Notes: generated from the sequence alone by a model not told the origin. A stretch of DNA of 64,000 bases from an uncultured Alphaproteobacteria bacterium (GCA_944391485.1 CALXTQ010000008.1:16562-80561), one strand, 5' to 3'. Shown: positions 51,972 to 60,908, numbered from the stretch's first letter. Program-made: numbers and translations.

Positions 51972-51996
51972 GAACTTTTTTTGTTTAATATTCGTT
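51972..51996 (+). promoter_or_regulatory. ECF-type promoter of the MacAB-like operon
   Basis: GAAC at 51972-51975 within TGAACTTTTT, a 17-nt spacer, and CGTT at 51993-51996, 40 nt before the macA start. Both half-sites and the spacing are the same as at 36522-36546, upstream of the ECF sigma module. Confidence 0.5.
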
Positions 51997-52035
51997 TTAA
52001 GATAATAAATAATATTTCAGGGGTTGTATTGAACA

Positions 52036-53193
52036 ATGAAGCGAATAATTAAAATTGCCATCGTCTTGGCCGTTCTGGCCGGAGTCGCCTACTATTTTTC
52101 CGCAAAAGGGAAGAGTAAAACCGAATATATTACGGAACCTCTGAAAAAAGGCGACATTACCGAAAAAATTACCGCCTCTGGCATTATTAATCCGATATCG
52201 ACGATTAATGTCGGCACGCAGGTGTCCGGGACAATCAAAGAGATTTACGTCGATTACAATTCGGAAGTAAAAAAGAATCAGCTGCTGGCTCTGATTGATC
52301 CTGACATGTTTGAAGCGAAGGTCGCGCAGCAAAAGGCGGCTTTGGATATTGCCAAAGCGCAGGTGCTGGTTCAGGAAAGCGAAGTCAAATATAATGATAA
52401 AAACCTTAAACGAATTCGTAAACTGCATAAGCAAAAATATTCTGCCGACAGGGAATTGGAAACGGCGGAAAGGGATTATGATACGTCGGTTGCACAGCTG
52501 GCTCTGCAGAGAGCGCAGGTAGAGCAGGCGCAGGCATCGCTGCTTTTGGCGGAGACAGAACTTCGTTATACAAAGATTATTTCGCCGGTTGACGGTATTG
52601 TCGTATCAAAGGCTGTTGAGGTCGGGCAGACCGTGGCGGCAAGCTTTCAGACGCCGACATTGTTTAATGTGGCGGAAGATTTGACGAAAATGCAGATTGA
52701 AGCGTCGGTGGTGGAAGCGGATATTGCCAAAGTCAAGGTGGGACAGGTTGTCGAATTCAGCGTCGACAGTTTTCCGGACGAGATTTTCTACGGTATCGTT
52801 ACGCAGGTGCGCAACGAGGCGATTACGACCTCAAATGTTGTTACCTATGAAGTAATTATAGAAATTGACAATAAGGAACTGAAGCTTAAGCCGGGTATGA
52901 CGGCTAATGTCGAGATTATTACGGCGCAGAAAAGCAATGTCCTGCTGGCGCCGAATAAAGCTCTGCGCTATTATTTTGATGACGGCAGCGGTGAGAGCAA
53001 ACGTTATAAGGACAAGGGTATCTGGGTTCTGGAAAACGGCGGGCCAAAGCGCGTCAGTATAACGACAGGTGTTGCGGATGACGAATTTACGGAAATTGTT
53101 TCGTCGCGGCTGAATGACAGGAGCCAGGTTATTGTCGAACAGAAAGACGGTGCGGGCGCCAATGCGCGCGCCATGCGCATGAGGATCCGCTGA
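52036..53193 (+). CDS. macA: MacA-like periplasmic adaptor subunit
   Basis: A 385-aa membrane fusion protein that links an ABC pump in the inner membrane to an outer-membrane channel. It has an N-terminal transmembrane anchor (residues about 5-22), a split barrel/lipoyl part (I-N-V-G-T-Q-V-S-G-T-I-K near residue 55 and Y-T-K-I-I-S-P-V-D-G-I-V-V near 180), an alpha-helical hairpin of about 80 residues between them (K-V-A-Q-Q-K-A-A-L-D-I-A to Q-A-S-L-L-L-A-E-T), and a membrane-proximal domain. No lipobox is seen. It overlaps the ATPase gene by 1 nt. Confidence 0.9.
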   Translation: MKRIIKIAIVLAVLAGVAYYFSAKGKSKTEYITEPLKKGDITEKITASGIINPISTINVGTQVSGTIKEIYVDYNSEVKKNQLLALIDPDMFEAKVAQQKAALDIAKAQVLVQESEVKYNDKNLKRIRKLHKQKYSADRELETAERDYDTSVAQLALQRAQVEQAQASLLLAETELRYTKIISPVDGIVVSKAVEVGQTVAASFQTPTLFNVAEDLTKMQIEASVVEADIAKVKVGQVVEFSVDSFPDEIFYGIVTQVRNEAITTSNVVTYEVIIEIDNKELKLKPGMTANVEIITAQKSNVLLAPNKALRYYFDDGSGESKRYKDKGIWVLENGGPKRVSITTGVADDEFTEIVSSRLNDRSQVIVEQKDGAGANARAMRMRIR

Positions 53194-53885
53194 TGTCTTT
53201 GATTGACATACATAATCTGAAAAAGCATTATCTTGTCGGTGATATGCGTCTGGAGATTCTCAAGGGGTTGTCTCTGCATATCGAAAATGGCGAATTTGTG
53301 GCGATTATGGGACCGTCCGGTTCGGGAAAGTCAACGCTGATGAATATTTTGGGGTGTTTGGACAAGCCAAGCTCGGGAAAGTATATTCTGGACGGCGTGG
53401 ATATCGGAAAACTGAATTCCGACGAACTGGCGGCAATCCGCAATAAAAAAATAGGATTTGTCTTTCAGGGATTTAATCTGCTGTCCAGGACATCGGCGCT
53501 GGAAAATGTTGAACTGCCTATGGTTTATGCGGATGTACCGGAGGATGAGCGCCGCAAAAAGGCGATTAAGGCGCTGGAAGTCGTGGGGCTGAAATCGCGC
53601 ATGCATCATCAGCCAAACCAGCTGTCGGGCGGTCAGCAGCAGCGCGTGGCGATTGCCAGAGCGATAGTTAATGATGCGCCGATTATTTTTGCCGATGAGC
53701 CGACGGGAAATCTGGACACAAAGACCAGCGTGGAAGTTATGGAACTGTTTACCAGGTTTAACCGCGAGCTGAAACGGACGATTATTCTGGTAACGCATGA
53801 AGAAGACATTGCCGCCTACAGCGACCGGGTCATCCGCATTGTGGACGGCGAGATTGTCAGCGACAAGAGAAACCGCCATGATTGA
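53193..53885 (+). CDS. MacB-type ABC transporter ATP-binding protein
   Basis: A 230-aa ABC ATPase of the MacB/LolD family. Walker A is G-P-S-G-S-G-K-S-T near residue 41, the Q-loop F-Q-G-F-N-L-L follows, the signature is L-S-G-G-Q-Q-Q-R-V-A-I-A-R near 145, and Walker B is I-I-F-A-D-E-P-T-G with H-loop V-T-H-E. It supplies energy to the permease encoded by the next gene. In E. coli MacB the two domains are fused; here they are separate genes with an 8-nt overlap. Confidence 0.95.
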   Translation: MSLIDIHNLKKHYLVGDMRLEILKGLSLHIENGEFVAIMGPSGSGKSTLMNILGCLDKPSSGKYILDGVDIGKLNSDELAAIRNKKIGFVFQGFNLLSRTSALENVELPMVYADVPEDERRKKAIKALEVVGLKSRMHHQPNQLSGGQQQRVAIARAIVNDAPIIFADEPTGNLDTKTSVEVMELFTRFNRELKRTIILVTHEEDIAAYSDRVIRIVDGEIVSDKRNRHD

Positions 53886-55107
53886 TTTGAAAACGATTAC
53901 CAAAATTGCGCTGAGAGCCATTAAAGCCAATAAGATGCGTTCGACGCTGACCAGTCTGGGCATTATCATCGGTGTTGCCGCCGTTATTGTCATGCTGGCC
54001 ATCGGCAACGGGGCGCAGGTATCTATTCAGGAAGATATGAAAGCTATCGGTTCCAATCTTATTATTGTCCGCTCCGGCGTGGCAACCTCCAGCGGCGCGC
54101 GCGGCGGACATGGCTCGCAGCCGACCATGAAGAAAAGCGACGGCGACGCGATTCAGGCAAAAATCAGCAAAATCAGACTTGCGGCTCCCGTCTTGAATGA
54201 GACGGCGCAGATTGTTTACGGCAACGCCAACTGGTCAACGCAGATTACCGGCACGGACAACCGCATGTTTACCATTAAGGAATGGGATCTGGATTACGGG
54301 CGTTTCTTCAGCGAAGCTGATATTAAAAATGCTGGAAAAGTGGCTATTTTAGGGCAAACGGTCAAAAAAGAACTGTTTGGCGACGTTGATCCTATCAATA
54401 AGAGCATTCGTATTAAGGGGATTCCTTTTCAGGTTATCGGCGTTCTGGATACGAGAGGACAGACCGGCATGGGGCAAGATCAGGACGATGAGGTTTATAT
54501 TCCGATTACGACGGCGCAAAAGAAAGTTATGGGAACCAGTTTTCCCGATCAGGTGAAATTTATTATGCTGCAGGCTGTTGATGCGGAAAGCACCTATACG
54601 TCGCAGCCCGAGATTACCGAACTGCTGAGGCAGCGGCATAATCTCGGTGCCAATAAGGAAAATGATTTCATTATAAGAAACCTGACGCAGATGATGGAAA
54701 TGATGGAGAGTTCGACGAAAATCATGACTATTCTTCTGGGGTCGATTGCTTCCATTTCCTTGTTAGTCGGCGGTATCGGCATTATGAATATCATGCTGGT
54801 TTCGGTAACGGAACGTACCCGGGAAATTGGCATCCGCATGGCAATCGGGGCTAAGGCCTGGGATATCAGGTGGCAGTTTCTGATGGAATCTCTCGTTTTA
54901 TCGCTTATCGGTGGCATTATCGGCATTGTCACGGGGCTGCTGGGAGTACAGATTATGAAATATTTTACGGATTTTACGCTGATTGTGTCGATGTTTTATA
55001 TTATCGTTCCTTTTGCCTTTTCCGGATTTGTCGGATTGTTTTTCGGTTTTTATCCGGCATATAAGGCCTCGTTGTTAAATCCGATTAACGCGCTGCGTTA
55101 TGAGTAG
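53878..55107 (+). CDS. MacB-type ABC transporter permease
   Basis: A 409-aa type VII ABC permease. One N-terminal transmembrane helix (T-L-T-S-L-G-I-I-I-G-V-A-A-V-I-V) is followed by a large periplasmic MacB_PCD domain (residues about 45-275) and three C-terminal helices with the FtsX fold (G-G-I-G-I-M-N-I-M-L-V-S-V-T-E-R-T-R-E-I-G-I-R). This is the mechanotransmission design of MacB and LolCDE; the adaptor partner here favours MacB. Likely cargo is a drug, peptide or lipid-like compound, with an outer-membrane TolC-type channel encoded elsewhere. A terminator follows. Confidence 0.93.
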   Translation: MIDLKTITKIALRAIKANKMRSTLTSLGIIIGVAAVIVMLAIGNGAQVSIQEDMKAIGSNLIIVRSGVATSSGARGGHGSQPTMKKSDGDAIQAKISKIRLAAPVLNETAQIVYGNANWSTQITGTDNRMFTIKEWDLDYGRFFSEADIKNAGKVAILGQTVKKELFGDVDPINKSIRIKGIPFQVIGVLDTRGQTGMGQDQDDEVYIPITTAQKKVMGTSFPDQVKFIMLQAVDAESTYTSQPEITELLRQRHNLGANKENDFIIRNLTQMMEMMESSTKIMTILLGSIASISLLVGGIGIMNIMLVSVTERTREIGIRMAIGAKAWDIRWQFLMESLVLSLIGGIIGIVTGLLGVQIMKYFTDFTLIVSMFYIIVPFAFSGFVGLFFGFYPAYKASLLNPINALRYE

Positions 55108-55130
55108 CGTGGCTGGATTAATGTCATAAA

Positions 55131-55156
55131 AAACCCGGCCGAAGCCGGGTTTTTCT
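55131..55156. terminator. Bidirectional terminator
   Basis: An 11-bp stem AAAAACCCGGC (55131-55141) with GCCGGGTTTTT (55146-55156) and CGAA tetraloop, between convergent operons. Confidence 0.92.
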
Positions 55157-55168
55157 GATTTTATCCGG

Positions 55169-56512
55169 TTAAAAATACTGGATATACAGATATATTGTCG
55201 CAATTCCCACACTGATCAGCATGGTCGGAATAGACCAGATGAGAAATTTCATGAAATGAATCGGGTGGCCTTCGCGCTGGGCCATGCCGGCGACAATGAC
55301 GTTTGCCGAAGCGCCGATCAGCGTGCCGTTTCCGCCGAAACAGGCGCCGAGTGACAAAGCCCACCATACGGGCATCATGGCTTCGCGGCCGCCCATTGAC
55401 TCCTCCATGGATTTGATCATCGGGATCATGGTGGCGACAAAGGGGATATTGTCAATGGCGCTGGAAAGAATTGCCGAGATCCAGACAATCAGGAAAACGC
55501 TTTTTTTGATGCTTCCGTCGGTGATGTCGATAAACATCTGTCCGAGCATTCTCAATACGCCGGTTTCTTCAAGTCCGTATACGATGACAAATAACCCGGA
55601 GAAGAAAAAGATTGTTGTCCAGTCGACAACGGCAAAAACTTCTTCAACTTTGCGTTCCCGCTCTTCATGACTGCTGCCGAGCGTGTACAGCAGAAGTAGA
55701 ACTGCGGCGCCGCAGATGGCAATAGTGCCGTTGGCGATGTGCAGGTGCTCGGCGGAAACAAAACCGGCGATTACCAGAAACAGGACGAATAAAGACTTGC
55801 CCAGCAGTTTCCAGTCTGTGATAGTGTCTTTTTCATTGATTTTCATGACAGCCTGGCGGTTTTTATCCGTAGTAACGAGGCTTTTGCTCCAGATGAGGTC
55901 AAAGCAGAAAATCAGTACAACCATGGTTATGGCAACTATCGGAGCCAGTTCTTTGACAAAGTCCATAAAGGATAAATTCAGGGCCGAGCCGATAAGAATG
56001 TTCGGTGGATCGCCGATGAGGGTTGAAGTACCGCCGATGTTGGAAGAAAAGATTTCCAGAATAAGGTAGGGGTAAGGGTTGATTTTGAGTTTGCGGGTAA
56101 TCTGAAAAGTTACGGGAGCAATCAGCAAAACGGTGGTTACATTATCCAAAAACGCCGAAAAGACAGCGGTTACGGCGGCGAGGACAATCATCAGCCCGCG
56201 GGGATTGGCTTTGACTTTTTTGGCTCCCCAGACGGCGACAAACTGAAACATGCCGGATTTTTCGGAAATACCGACAATGGTCATCATCCCTATCAGTAGG
56301 GCCAGAGTATTGAAGTCTATGCCTTTCAATGCCGTTTCCTGTGTCAGAATTCCGGCAAAGATCATGACGACTGCGCCCAGCAGCGCGACAACGGCACGGT
56401 TTAGTTTTTCGGTAAAAAGGATTATGTAACAGATAACCACTATCGCCGTGGCTACTATTTTGGGATCGAAGCCCCATATCAGCGCTGACTGCGCTATTTC
56501 TGCGGCGTGCAT
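55169..56512 (-). CDS. ArsB/NhaD-type ion transporter (copy 2)
   Basis: A 447-aa polytopic protein of the ion transporter superfamily (ArsB_NhaD_permease, related to the human P protein). It has about 12 hydrophobic helices, with L-I-G-M-M-T-I-V-G-I-S near residue 70, L-D-N-V-T-T-V-L-L near 120 and its inverted partner S-A-I-D-N-I-P-F-V-A-T near 350; the paired D-N motifs are the expected ion sites. T-L-I-G-D-P-P-N and G-N-G-T-L-I-G-A are the re-entrant hairpin tips. It probably exchanges Na+ for protons, or exports an anion. It is a close paralogue of the gene at 56616. AAGGAAAC lies just before its ATG. Confidence 0.88.
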   Translation of the reverse strand: MHAAEIAQSALIWGFDPKIVATAIVVICYIILFTEKLNRAVVALLGAVVMIFAGILTQETALKGIDFNTLALLIGMMTIVGISEKSGMFQFVAVWGAKKVKANPRGLMIVLAAVTAVFSAFLDNVTTVLLIAPVTFQITRKLKINPYPYLILEIFSSNIGGTSTLIGDPPNILIGSALNLSFMDFVKELAPIVAITMVVLIFCFDLIWSKSLVTTDKNRQAVMKINEKDTITDWKLLGKSLFVLFLVIAGFVSAEHLHIANGTIAICGAAVLLLLYTLGSSHEERERKVEEVFAVVDWTTIFFFSGLFVIVYGLEETGVLRMLGQMFIDITDGSIKKSVFLIVWISAILSSAIDNIPFVATMIPMIKSMEESMGGREAMMPVWWALSLGACFGGNGTLIGASANVIVAGMAQREGHPIHFMKFLIWSIPTMLISVGIATIYLYIQYF

Positions 56513-56585
56513 AATTGTTTCCTTCTGTTATTAGGACAAATATTCTAAACTATTTATAAAACAGACATGCTAATATTGTATTAAT

Positions 56586-56614
56586 AAAAAAGGCTCCGTT
56601 CCGGAGCCTTTTTT
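56586..56614 (-). terminator. Terminator of NhaD-like copy 1
   Basis: A 13-bp stem at 56586-56598 and 56602-56614 with TTC loop, core GGCTCCG/CGGAGCC, directly after the stop of the gene at 56616. Copy 2 therefore probably has its own promoter. Confidence 0.9.
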
Positions 56615-56615
56615 A

Positions 56616-57965
56616 TTACATAAAGTGGCGGATATGCAGGTATAACGCGGCAATTCCCACACTGATAAGCATGGTTGGAATAGACCAGATGAGGAATTTC
56701 ATGAAATGAATCGGGTGGCCTTCGCGCTGAGCCATGCCGGCGACAATGACGTTTGCCGAAGCCGCAATCAGCGATCCGTTTCCGCCAAAGCAGGCGCCGA
56801 GCGACAAGGCCCACCATACGGGCATCATGGCCTCGCGGCCGCCCATTGATTCCTCCATGGACTTGATCATCGGGATCATGGTGGCGACAAAGGGGATGTT
56901 GTCGATGGCCGTGGAAACAAATGCGGAAAGCCAGACAACGATCATCGCCGCTTTTTCAATGCTGCCGTCGGTTATCTCGATAAATTTGGTTCCCAGAAGA
57001 GAAAGAACGCCGGCTTCCTCCAGTCCGTAAACAATGGCAAACAGACCGGCAAAGAAGAAAATCGTCGTCCAGTCGACCAGACCGAAAGCTTCTTCTATTT
57101 TGTGATCGCGCTCATCATGCGGGCTGCCCCAGGTATAAAGCAGCAGCAGGACGGAAGCGCCGAATATGGCGATGGTGCCGTTGGCGATGTGCAGATGTTC
57201 GGCCGCCATGAAGCCGATGATGACCGCCGTTAATACCGCCAGAGATTTGACGAGAAGGACAGAATCCGTAATCGTATCTTTTTCGTTGATTTTCATAACG
57301 GCCTGGCGGTTTTTGTCCGAGGTCTGCATATGGCGTCCCCAGATGAGGTCAAAAGCGAATACCAAAACAATCATTGTTACCGCGACCACAGGCGTCAGCT
57401 CATTGACAAAGTCCATGAACGTGAGTTTGAGGGCTGAACCGATAAGAATGTTCGGGGGGTCGCCGATAAGGGTTGCCGTCCCGCCGATGTTGGAGGCAAA
57501 AATTTCGACAATCAGGAAAGGATAGGGGTTGATTTTGAGCTTGCGGGTAATCTGGAAAGTTACGGGCGCAACCAGCAACACGGTAGTAACATTGTCCAGC
57601 AGGGCCGAAAAGACTGCGGTTACGACAGCCAGAACAATCAGAAGCCCGCGGGGGGACGCTTTTACTTTTTTTGCCGACCAGACTGCCACATATTGAAACA
57701 TGCCGGACTTTTCGGCGATGCCGACAATGGTCATCATGCCTATCAGCAGGGCCAGCGTGTTGAAGTCAATGCCGGCAATAGCCGTTTCCTGTGTCAGAAT
57801 TCCCGCGAAAATCATGATTGCGGCGCCCATTAACGCCACAACGGCGCGGTTCAGTTTTTCCGTGAACAGGATAATATAGCTGATGACCAGAATTGCCGTG
57901 GACAGGATTTTGGGATCAAGGCCGAAAACCGCTTTTGAAACGTGGGTTAAACCTTCAGCGTCCAT
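56616..57965 (-). CDS. ArsB/NhaD-type ion transporter (copy 1)
   Basis: A 449-aa paralogue of the transporter at 55169 with the same helices and motifs (L-D-N-V-T-T-V-L-L, T-A-I-D-N-I-P-F-V-A-T, T-L-I-G-D-P-P-N). The hairpin tip reads G-N-G-S-L-I-A-A-S, differing from G-N-G-T-L-I-G-A-S in copy 2, which could alter ion handling. By eye about three quarters of residues agree, and the last 60 codons are nearly the same at DNA level. The two copies have separate transcription signals. Having both may allow differential expression or substrate preference. Confidence 0.88.
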   Translation of the reverse strand: MDAEGLTHVSKAVFGLDPKILSTAILVISYIILFTEKLNRAVVALMGAAIMIFAGILTQETAIAGIDFNTLALLIGMMTIVGIAEKSGMFQYVAVWSAKKVKASPRGLLIVLAVVTAVFSALLDNVTTVLLVAPVTFQITRKLKINPYPFLIVEIFASNIGGTATLIGDPPNILIGSALKLTFMDFVNELTPVVAVTMIVLVFAFDLIWGRHMQTSDKNRQAVMKINEKDTITDSVLLVKSLAVLTAVIIGFMAAEHLHIANGTIAIFGASVLLLLYTWGSPHDERDHKIEEAFGLVDWTTIFFFAGLFAIVYGLEEAGVLSLLGTKFIEITDGSIEKAAMIVVWLSAFVSTAIDNIPFVATMIPMIKSMEESMGGREAMMPVWWALSLGACFGGNGSLIAASANVIVAGMAQREGHPIHFMKFLIWSIPTMLISVGIAALYLHIRHFM

Positions 57966-58058
57966 AATAAACTCCTATATAAAATATCACTGCATGAGTA
58001 ATATATAAGCAAGTTTATTAAAAAACAAATGTTTCCGGTATGGGTGTGAACGAAATGC

Positions 58059-58784
58059 CTATTTGGAGCCCGCCAGATGGTTGACAACGCCGTAAAGCGT
58101 GTTGATTTCTTGTTCGGTCAGGCTGTTGCGCGTAAAAATGTTGCGTAGGTTGATAACCATACGCGCTCTTTTTTCATCAAGAGGAAAGCTGCCGGACTGC
58201 TCAAGCTGCTTTTCCAGATATTCCAAAAAGTGCAAAAGACTGTCTCTGGAAGCGGGAATGGTATCGTTGGTTACAAATTTGGCAGACGCGCCGTGAATCT
58301 GTGTTTTATACCATTCATAACCGACCAGAAGCACGGCCTGTGCCAGATTCAGCGAACAGTGGCGCGGGTTTAACGGAATTTCAATGATAGAATCAGCTAG
58401 ACTGATGTCTTCATTCTGCAAGCCGGTGCGTTCGGGACCAAACAGAATTCCGCAGCGGATGTCCGCCGACAGTTTTTGTTGCAGTTCTGTTGCCGCGGCC
58501 GACGCCGTGTAGACCATTTTTATCTGATTGCGGGGACGAGCGGTTGTGGCCATTACCAGCTGCAAATCTGCCGCGGCTTCTTGTGTCGTGGCATATATGC
58601 GGGCGTTGCGGAGGATTTCTTCCGCCCCTGAAGAGGCGGACACTGCTTTGGGAGAAAGATGATTTTCGCGCGGGGAGACCAGGCGCAGATGCTCCAGACC
58701 GCAGTTCATCATGGCGCGGGCGGACATCCCTATGTTTTCGGCCAGCTGCGGCTTTACCAGAATAATGTATGGCTGATTGTTCAT
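58059..58784 (-). CDS. trmJ: tRNA (cytidine/uridine-2'-O-)-methyltransferase TrmJ
   Basis: A SPOUT-family enzyme that methylates the 2'-OH of nucleotide 32 in certain tRNA anticodon loops. The 241-aa protein begins I-I-L-V-K-P-Q-L-A-E-N-I-G-M-S-A-R-A-M (motif 1 N-I-G) and has L-F-G-P-E-R-T-G-L (motif 2) near residue 115 and I-P-L-N-P-R-H-C-S-L-N-L-A-Q-A-V (motif 3), the knotted SAM-binding site. The C-terminal helical part is typical of TrmJ. GGAAG precedes the ATG. It lies 20 nt downstream of the exported 118-aa protein gene on the same strand. Confidence 0.94.
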   Translation of the reverse strand: MNNQPYIILVKPQLAENIGMSARAMMNCGLEHLRLVSPRENHLSPKAVSASSGAEEILRNARIYATTQEAAADLQLVMATTARPRNQIKMVYTASAAATELQQKLSADIRCGILFGPERTGLQNEDISLADSIIEIPLNPRHCSLNLAQAVLLVGYEWYKTQIHGASAKFVTNDTIPASRDSLLHFLEYLEKQLEQSGSFPLDEKRARMVINLRNIFTRNSLTEQEINTLYGVVNHLAGSK

Positions 58785-58804
58785 GCTGTTTTCTTCCGTT
58801 AGGT

Positions 58805-59161
58805 TTACATACGGGGATAATTATATAATTTAAGGTCTTTTTTCAGATATTCTTTTGCCGCTTTTTTGTCTGAGGCGTCAACTGCGACCGACGGCGGTTC
58901 CTTTTGTCCGCTGTGGCGAGCCGCTTTTTGTTTTATCTGCGAAGTGTTTTTGAGGATGTCAGACAATTCGCCTTTGCGCGCATGGTCTACGGTCATGTCT
59001 ATGTCCCTGTCGACTGAGCGCTTGATTTTCAGACGTTCCGCAATCGGAATGACGTTTATGTTATCCGCTGATTTATCCAGTTCCGTTTCGGTTTCCTGAG
59101 CCTGAACGCCGAAAGCGACGATGGTTCCGAGCAAAGCAAAGGCAAAGATTTTGTGCAGCAT
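58805..59161 (-). CDS. Hypothetical exported protein
   Basis: A 118-aa protein with a Sec signal peptide (M-L-H-K-I-F-A-F-A-L-L-G onward, cleavage after V-Q-A, residue about 21). The mature part is charged and helical (I-A-E-R-L-K-I-K-R-S-V-D-R and D-K-K-A-A-K-E-Y-L-K-K-D) and ends Y-N-Y-P-R-M. The ATG at 59161 has AAAGGAAAA upstream, so the longer ORF start is rejected. It is 10 nt after another exported unknown protein and upstream of trmJ. Its role is unknown. Confidence 0.65.
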   Translation of the reverse strand: MLHKIFAFALLGTIVAFGVQAQETETELDKSADNINVIPIAERLKIKRSVDRDIDMTVDHARKGELSDILKNTSQIKQKAARHSGQKEPPSVAVDASDKKAAKEYLKKDLKLYNYPRM

Positions 59162-59171
59162 GTGTTTTCCT

Positions 59172-59771
59172 TTAGTCTGTTCCCAGCAAATCCATGGTGT
59201 TGAAGAGAATGTTCTGGAAGTCGAGTCCCAGACCGTCTTCAAAATTGGACATTACGTTTGAAAAGGCCTTGCTCAACGGGTCGTCGGCGGCATAAACGTC
59301 TTGATAGCTTTCGCGCAGGATGTTGGTATAGTTTTTCGGCATGTTTTTGATGTTTTCATCATAGCTGTCCGGAATTTTGTAGCCGAGTTTTCTTAAATGT
59401 TCGGTCAAAACAAGCATATTATGGCGGTTGACTTCCGGAGCCAGACGTTCCTGACCGTAATCGGTGCCGAAAGTTGTCGCTTCGCCGACATAGTTCAGGC
59501 GGCCGTGCTGACCTGACCCTCGCCAAGTCTGGATTCCGGTGCGGTCGCGGGATTTTGCCCAGGGATCAACGGGAAGAATGTCGCCGCCGGTAGGGCCGTT
59601 GCCATAGGCCGGCGCGTCCGGAGATTTGTCGGGGCTTTTGTCAGGGACGTTTTCTCCAAAATATCCGTCATTGGGGTGGGGAGCCCAGGGATTGGCAGGC
59701 AGCTGCGCGTTGGCGGCGCCCGCAACGGAAAAACAGCCTAAAACCGCGAGAATGCATAAGTACTTTTTCAT
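59172..59771 (-). CDS. Hypothetical exported protein
   Basis: A 199-aa protein with a signal peptide (M-K-K-Y-L-C-I-L-A-V-L-G, cleavage after A-N-A, residue about 21), then a Pro-rich segment beginning Q-L-P-A-N-P-W-A-P-H-P containing two N/D-P-W-A motifs. The rest is helical. GGAGG 5 nt before the ATG at 59771 sets the start. Together with the 118-aa gene it forms a pair of periplasmic unknowns. By position they are likely co-expressed with trmJ, although their functions probably differ. Confidence 0.65.
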   Translation of the reverse strand: MKKYLCILAVLGCFSVAGAANAQLPANPWAPHPNDGYFGENVPDKSPDKSPDAPAYGNGPTGGDILPVDPWAKSRDRTGIQTWRGSGQHGRLNYVGEATTFGTDYGQERLAPEVNRHNMLVLTEHLRKLGYKIPDSYDENIKNMPKNYTNILRESYQDVYAADDPLSKAFSNVMSNFEDGLGLDFQNILFNTMDLLGTD

Positions 59772-59871
59772 GACAGCCTCCATTCTTCTCCATCTTCTTT
59801 TATCATACAATAAAAAATAAGAAAATAATAGTTACAATATTGTTGCAAAAGTAAATATCGCGTTAATCCGA

Positions 59872-59899
59872 TTGACAATCCGACGGGGAAAGTTATGAT
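59872..59899 (+). promoter_or_regulatory. Sigma-70-like promoter
   Basis: TTGACA at 59872-59877, a 16-nt spacer, and TATGAT at 59894-59899, just upstream of the gene at 59918/59933. Confidence 0.55.
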
Positions 59900-59917
59900 A
59901 TTCGGAGAAATCTGAAA

Positions 59918-60718
59918 TTGAAGACAGCGCGCATGTTGAACAAAATTTTTATTCTAGTGTTTATTACCGCGGTCGCGGTTTCTGCCGGCAGGTATGTGAA
60001 TAATAAAAATATCCGCCAGTATTTTATGCCGCTGGAAAAATATCCGGAACTTGTTGTTCGGGATAATCTTTCTGGCAGGGACGCCGATCTTTCTCCGGCT
60101 TCCAGAGTCTGGCTGCATCAGGTTAATACGCCAAAACGGCTGCGCGCTTATTTTGACAGATACGGCGGTTTTGAGCTTGATGTTTTTTATAATGCCGAAC
60201 GAGGGACGTTTGTCGTGCATCGCAATAATCCGAACGGCGAGGTTACGCTGGACATGATGTTCGGAGAAATGCCTGATGTCGGCAAAAAGTTTTTTTGGCT
60301 CGATTTCAAAAATCTGGGCTTTGACAATAAGGACGACGCTCTGAAAGAGCTGATCGCGGTGGTCGGCCGCAATATTATGCGCAAATCCCATATCATTATC
60401 GAAAGTTCCAATCCCCAGTATCTCGACGATTTTGCTCAGACAGGCTTTTTGACGTCTTACTATTTTCCGAGTCTTTACCGGGTTAAGAAAAAGGACGTTT
60501 ACGCAACCCTGGCCGCGGCGGCGGAACAATATAAAAACAGCTCCGTCGATTTTGTGTCGGGCGATGTCCGCTCTTTTAACTATCTGGACTATTATTTTCC
60601 CGAAGCCGTAAAATTGTATTGGAATTTGGGAAAAAATATGGAAAAGGTCGTGCCGTTCCTGCTGAAACAGCCCAAAACCGGCGCTCTACTGGTGCATGAC
60701 CGGAAATTTCCCCGTTAA
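59918..60718 (+). CDS. Exported GDPD/FAM151-like protein
   Basis: A 266-aa protein with an N-terminal signal anchor (I-F-I-L-V-F-I-T-A-V-A-V-S-A-G). The pattern H-Q-V-N-T-P-K-R-L, then G-G-F-E-L-D-V-F-Y and F-V-V-H-R-N-N, followed by F-F-W-L-D-F-K-N and I-I-I-E-S, resembles the catalytic-barrel layout of glycerophosphodiester phosphodiesterase/FAM151 proteins (E-x-D, a His, then strand acids). It may act on periplasmic lipids or phosphodiesters, but the family call is by eye. The start could be TTG 59918 or ATG 59933; neither has an ideal ribosome site given the promoter position. Confidence 0.55.
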   Translation: MKTARMLNKIFILVFITAVAVSAGRYVNNKNIRQYFMPLEKYPELVVRDNLSGRDADLSPASRVWLHQVNTPKRLRAYFDRYGGFELDVFYNAERGTFVVHRNNPNGEVTLDMMFGEMPDVGKKFFWLDFKNLGFDNKDDALKELIAVVGRNIMRKSHIIIESSNPQYLDDFAQTGFLTSYYFPSLYRVKKKDVYATLAAAAEQYKNSSVDFVSGDVRSFNYLDYYFPEAVKLYWNLGKNMEKVVPFLLKQPKTGALLVHDRKFPR

Positions 60719-60908
60719 AACAACCGGATTTTTGCTGATTTCGGGATGAAACGCCGTCTTCAACGGTCTGCGGCGGTGGAGAGCATTTTCCAGTTCAGTG
60801 CGGAATGCCGTCAGATTTTTCGGCTGTCGGTAAATCGGCAAAAAAATGTGACATATGCGGCGCGCAGGAGAAGTGGCGAAAAAGTCTGTGTTTTTGTGCA
60901 AAACGCGG

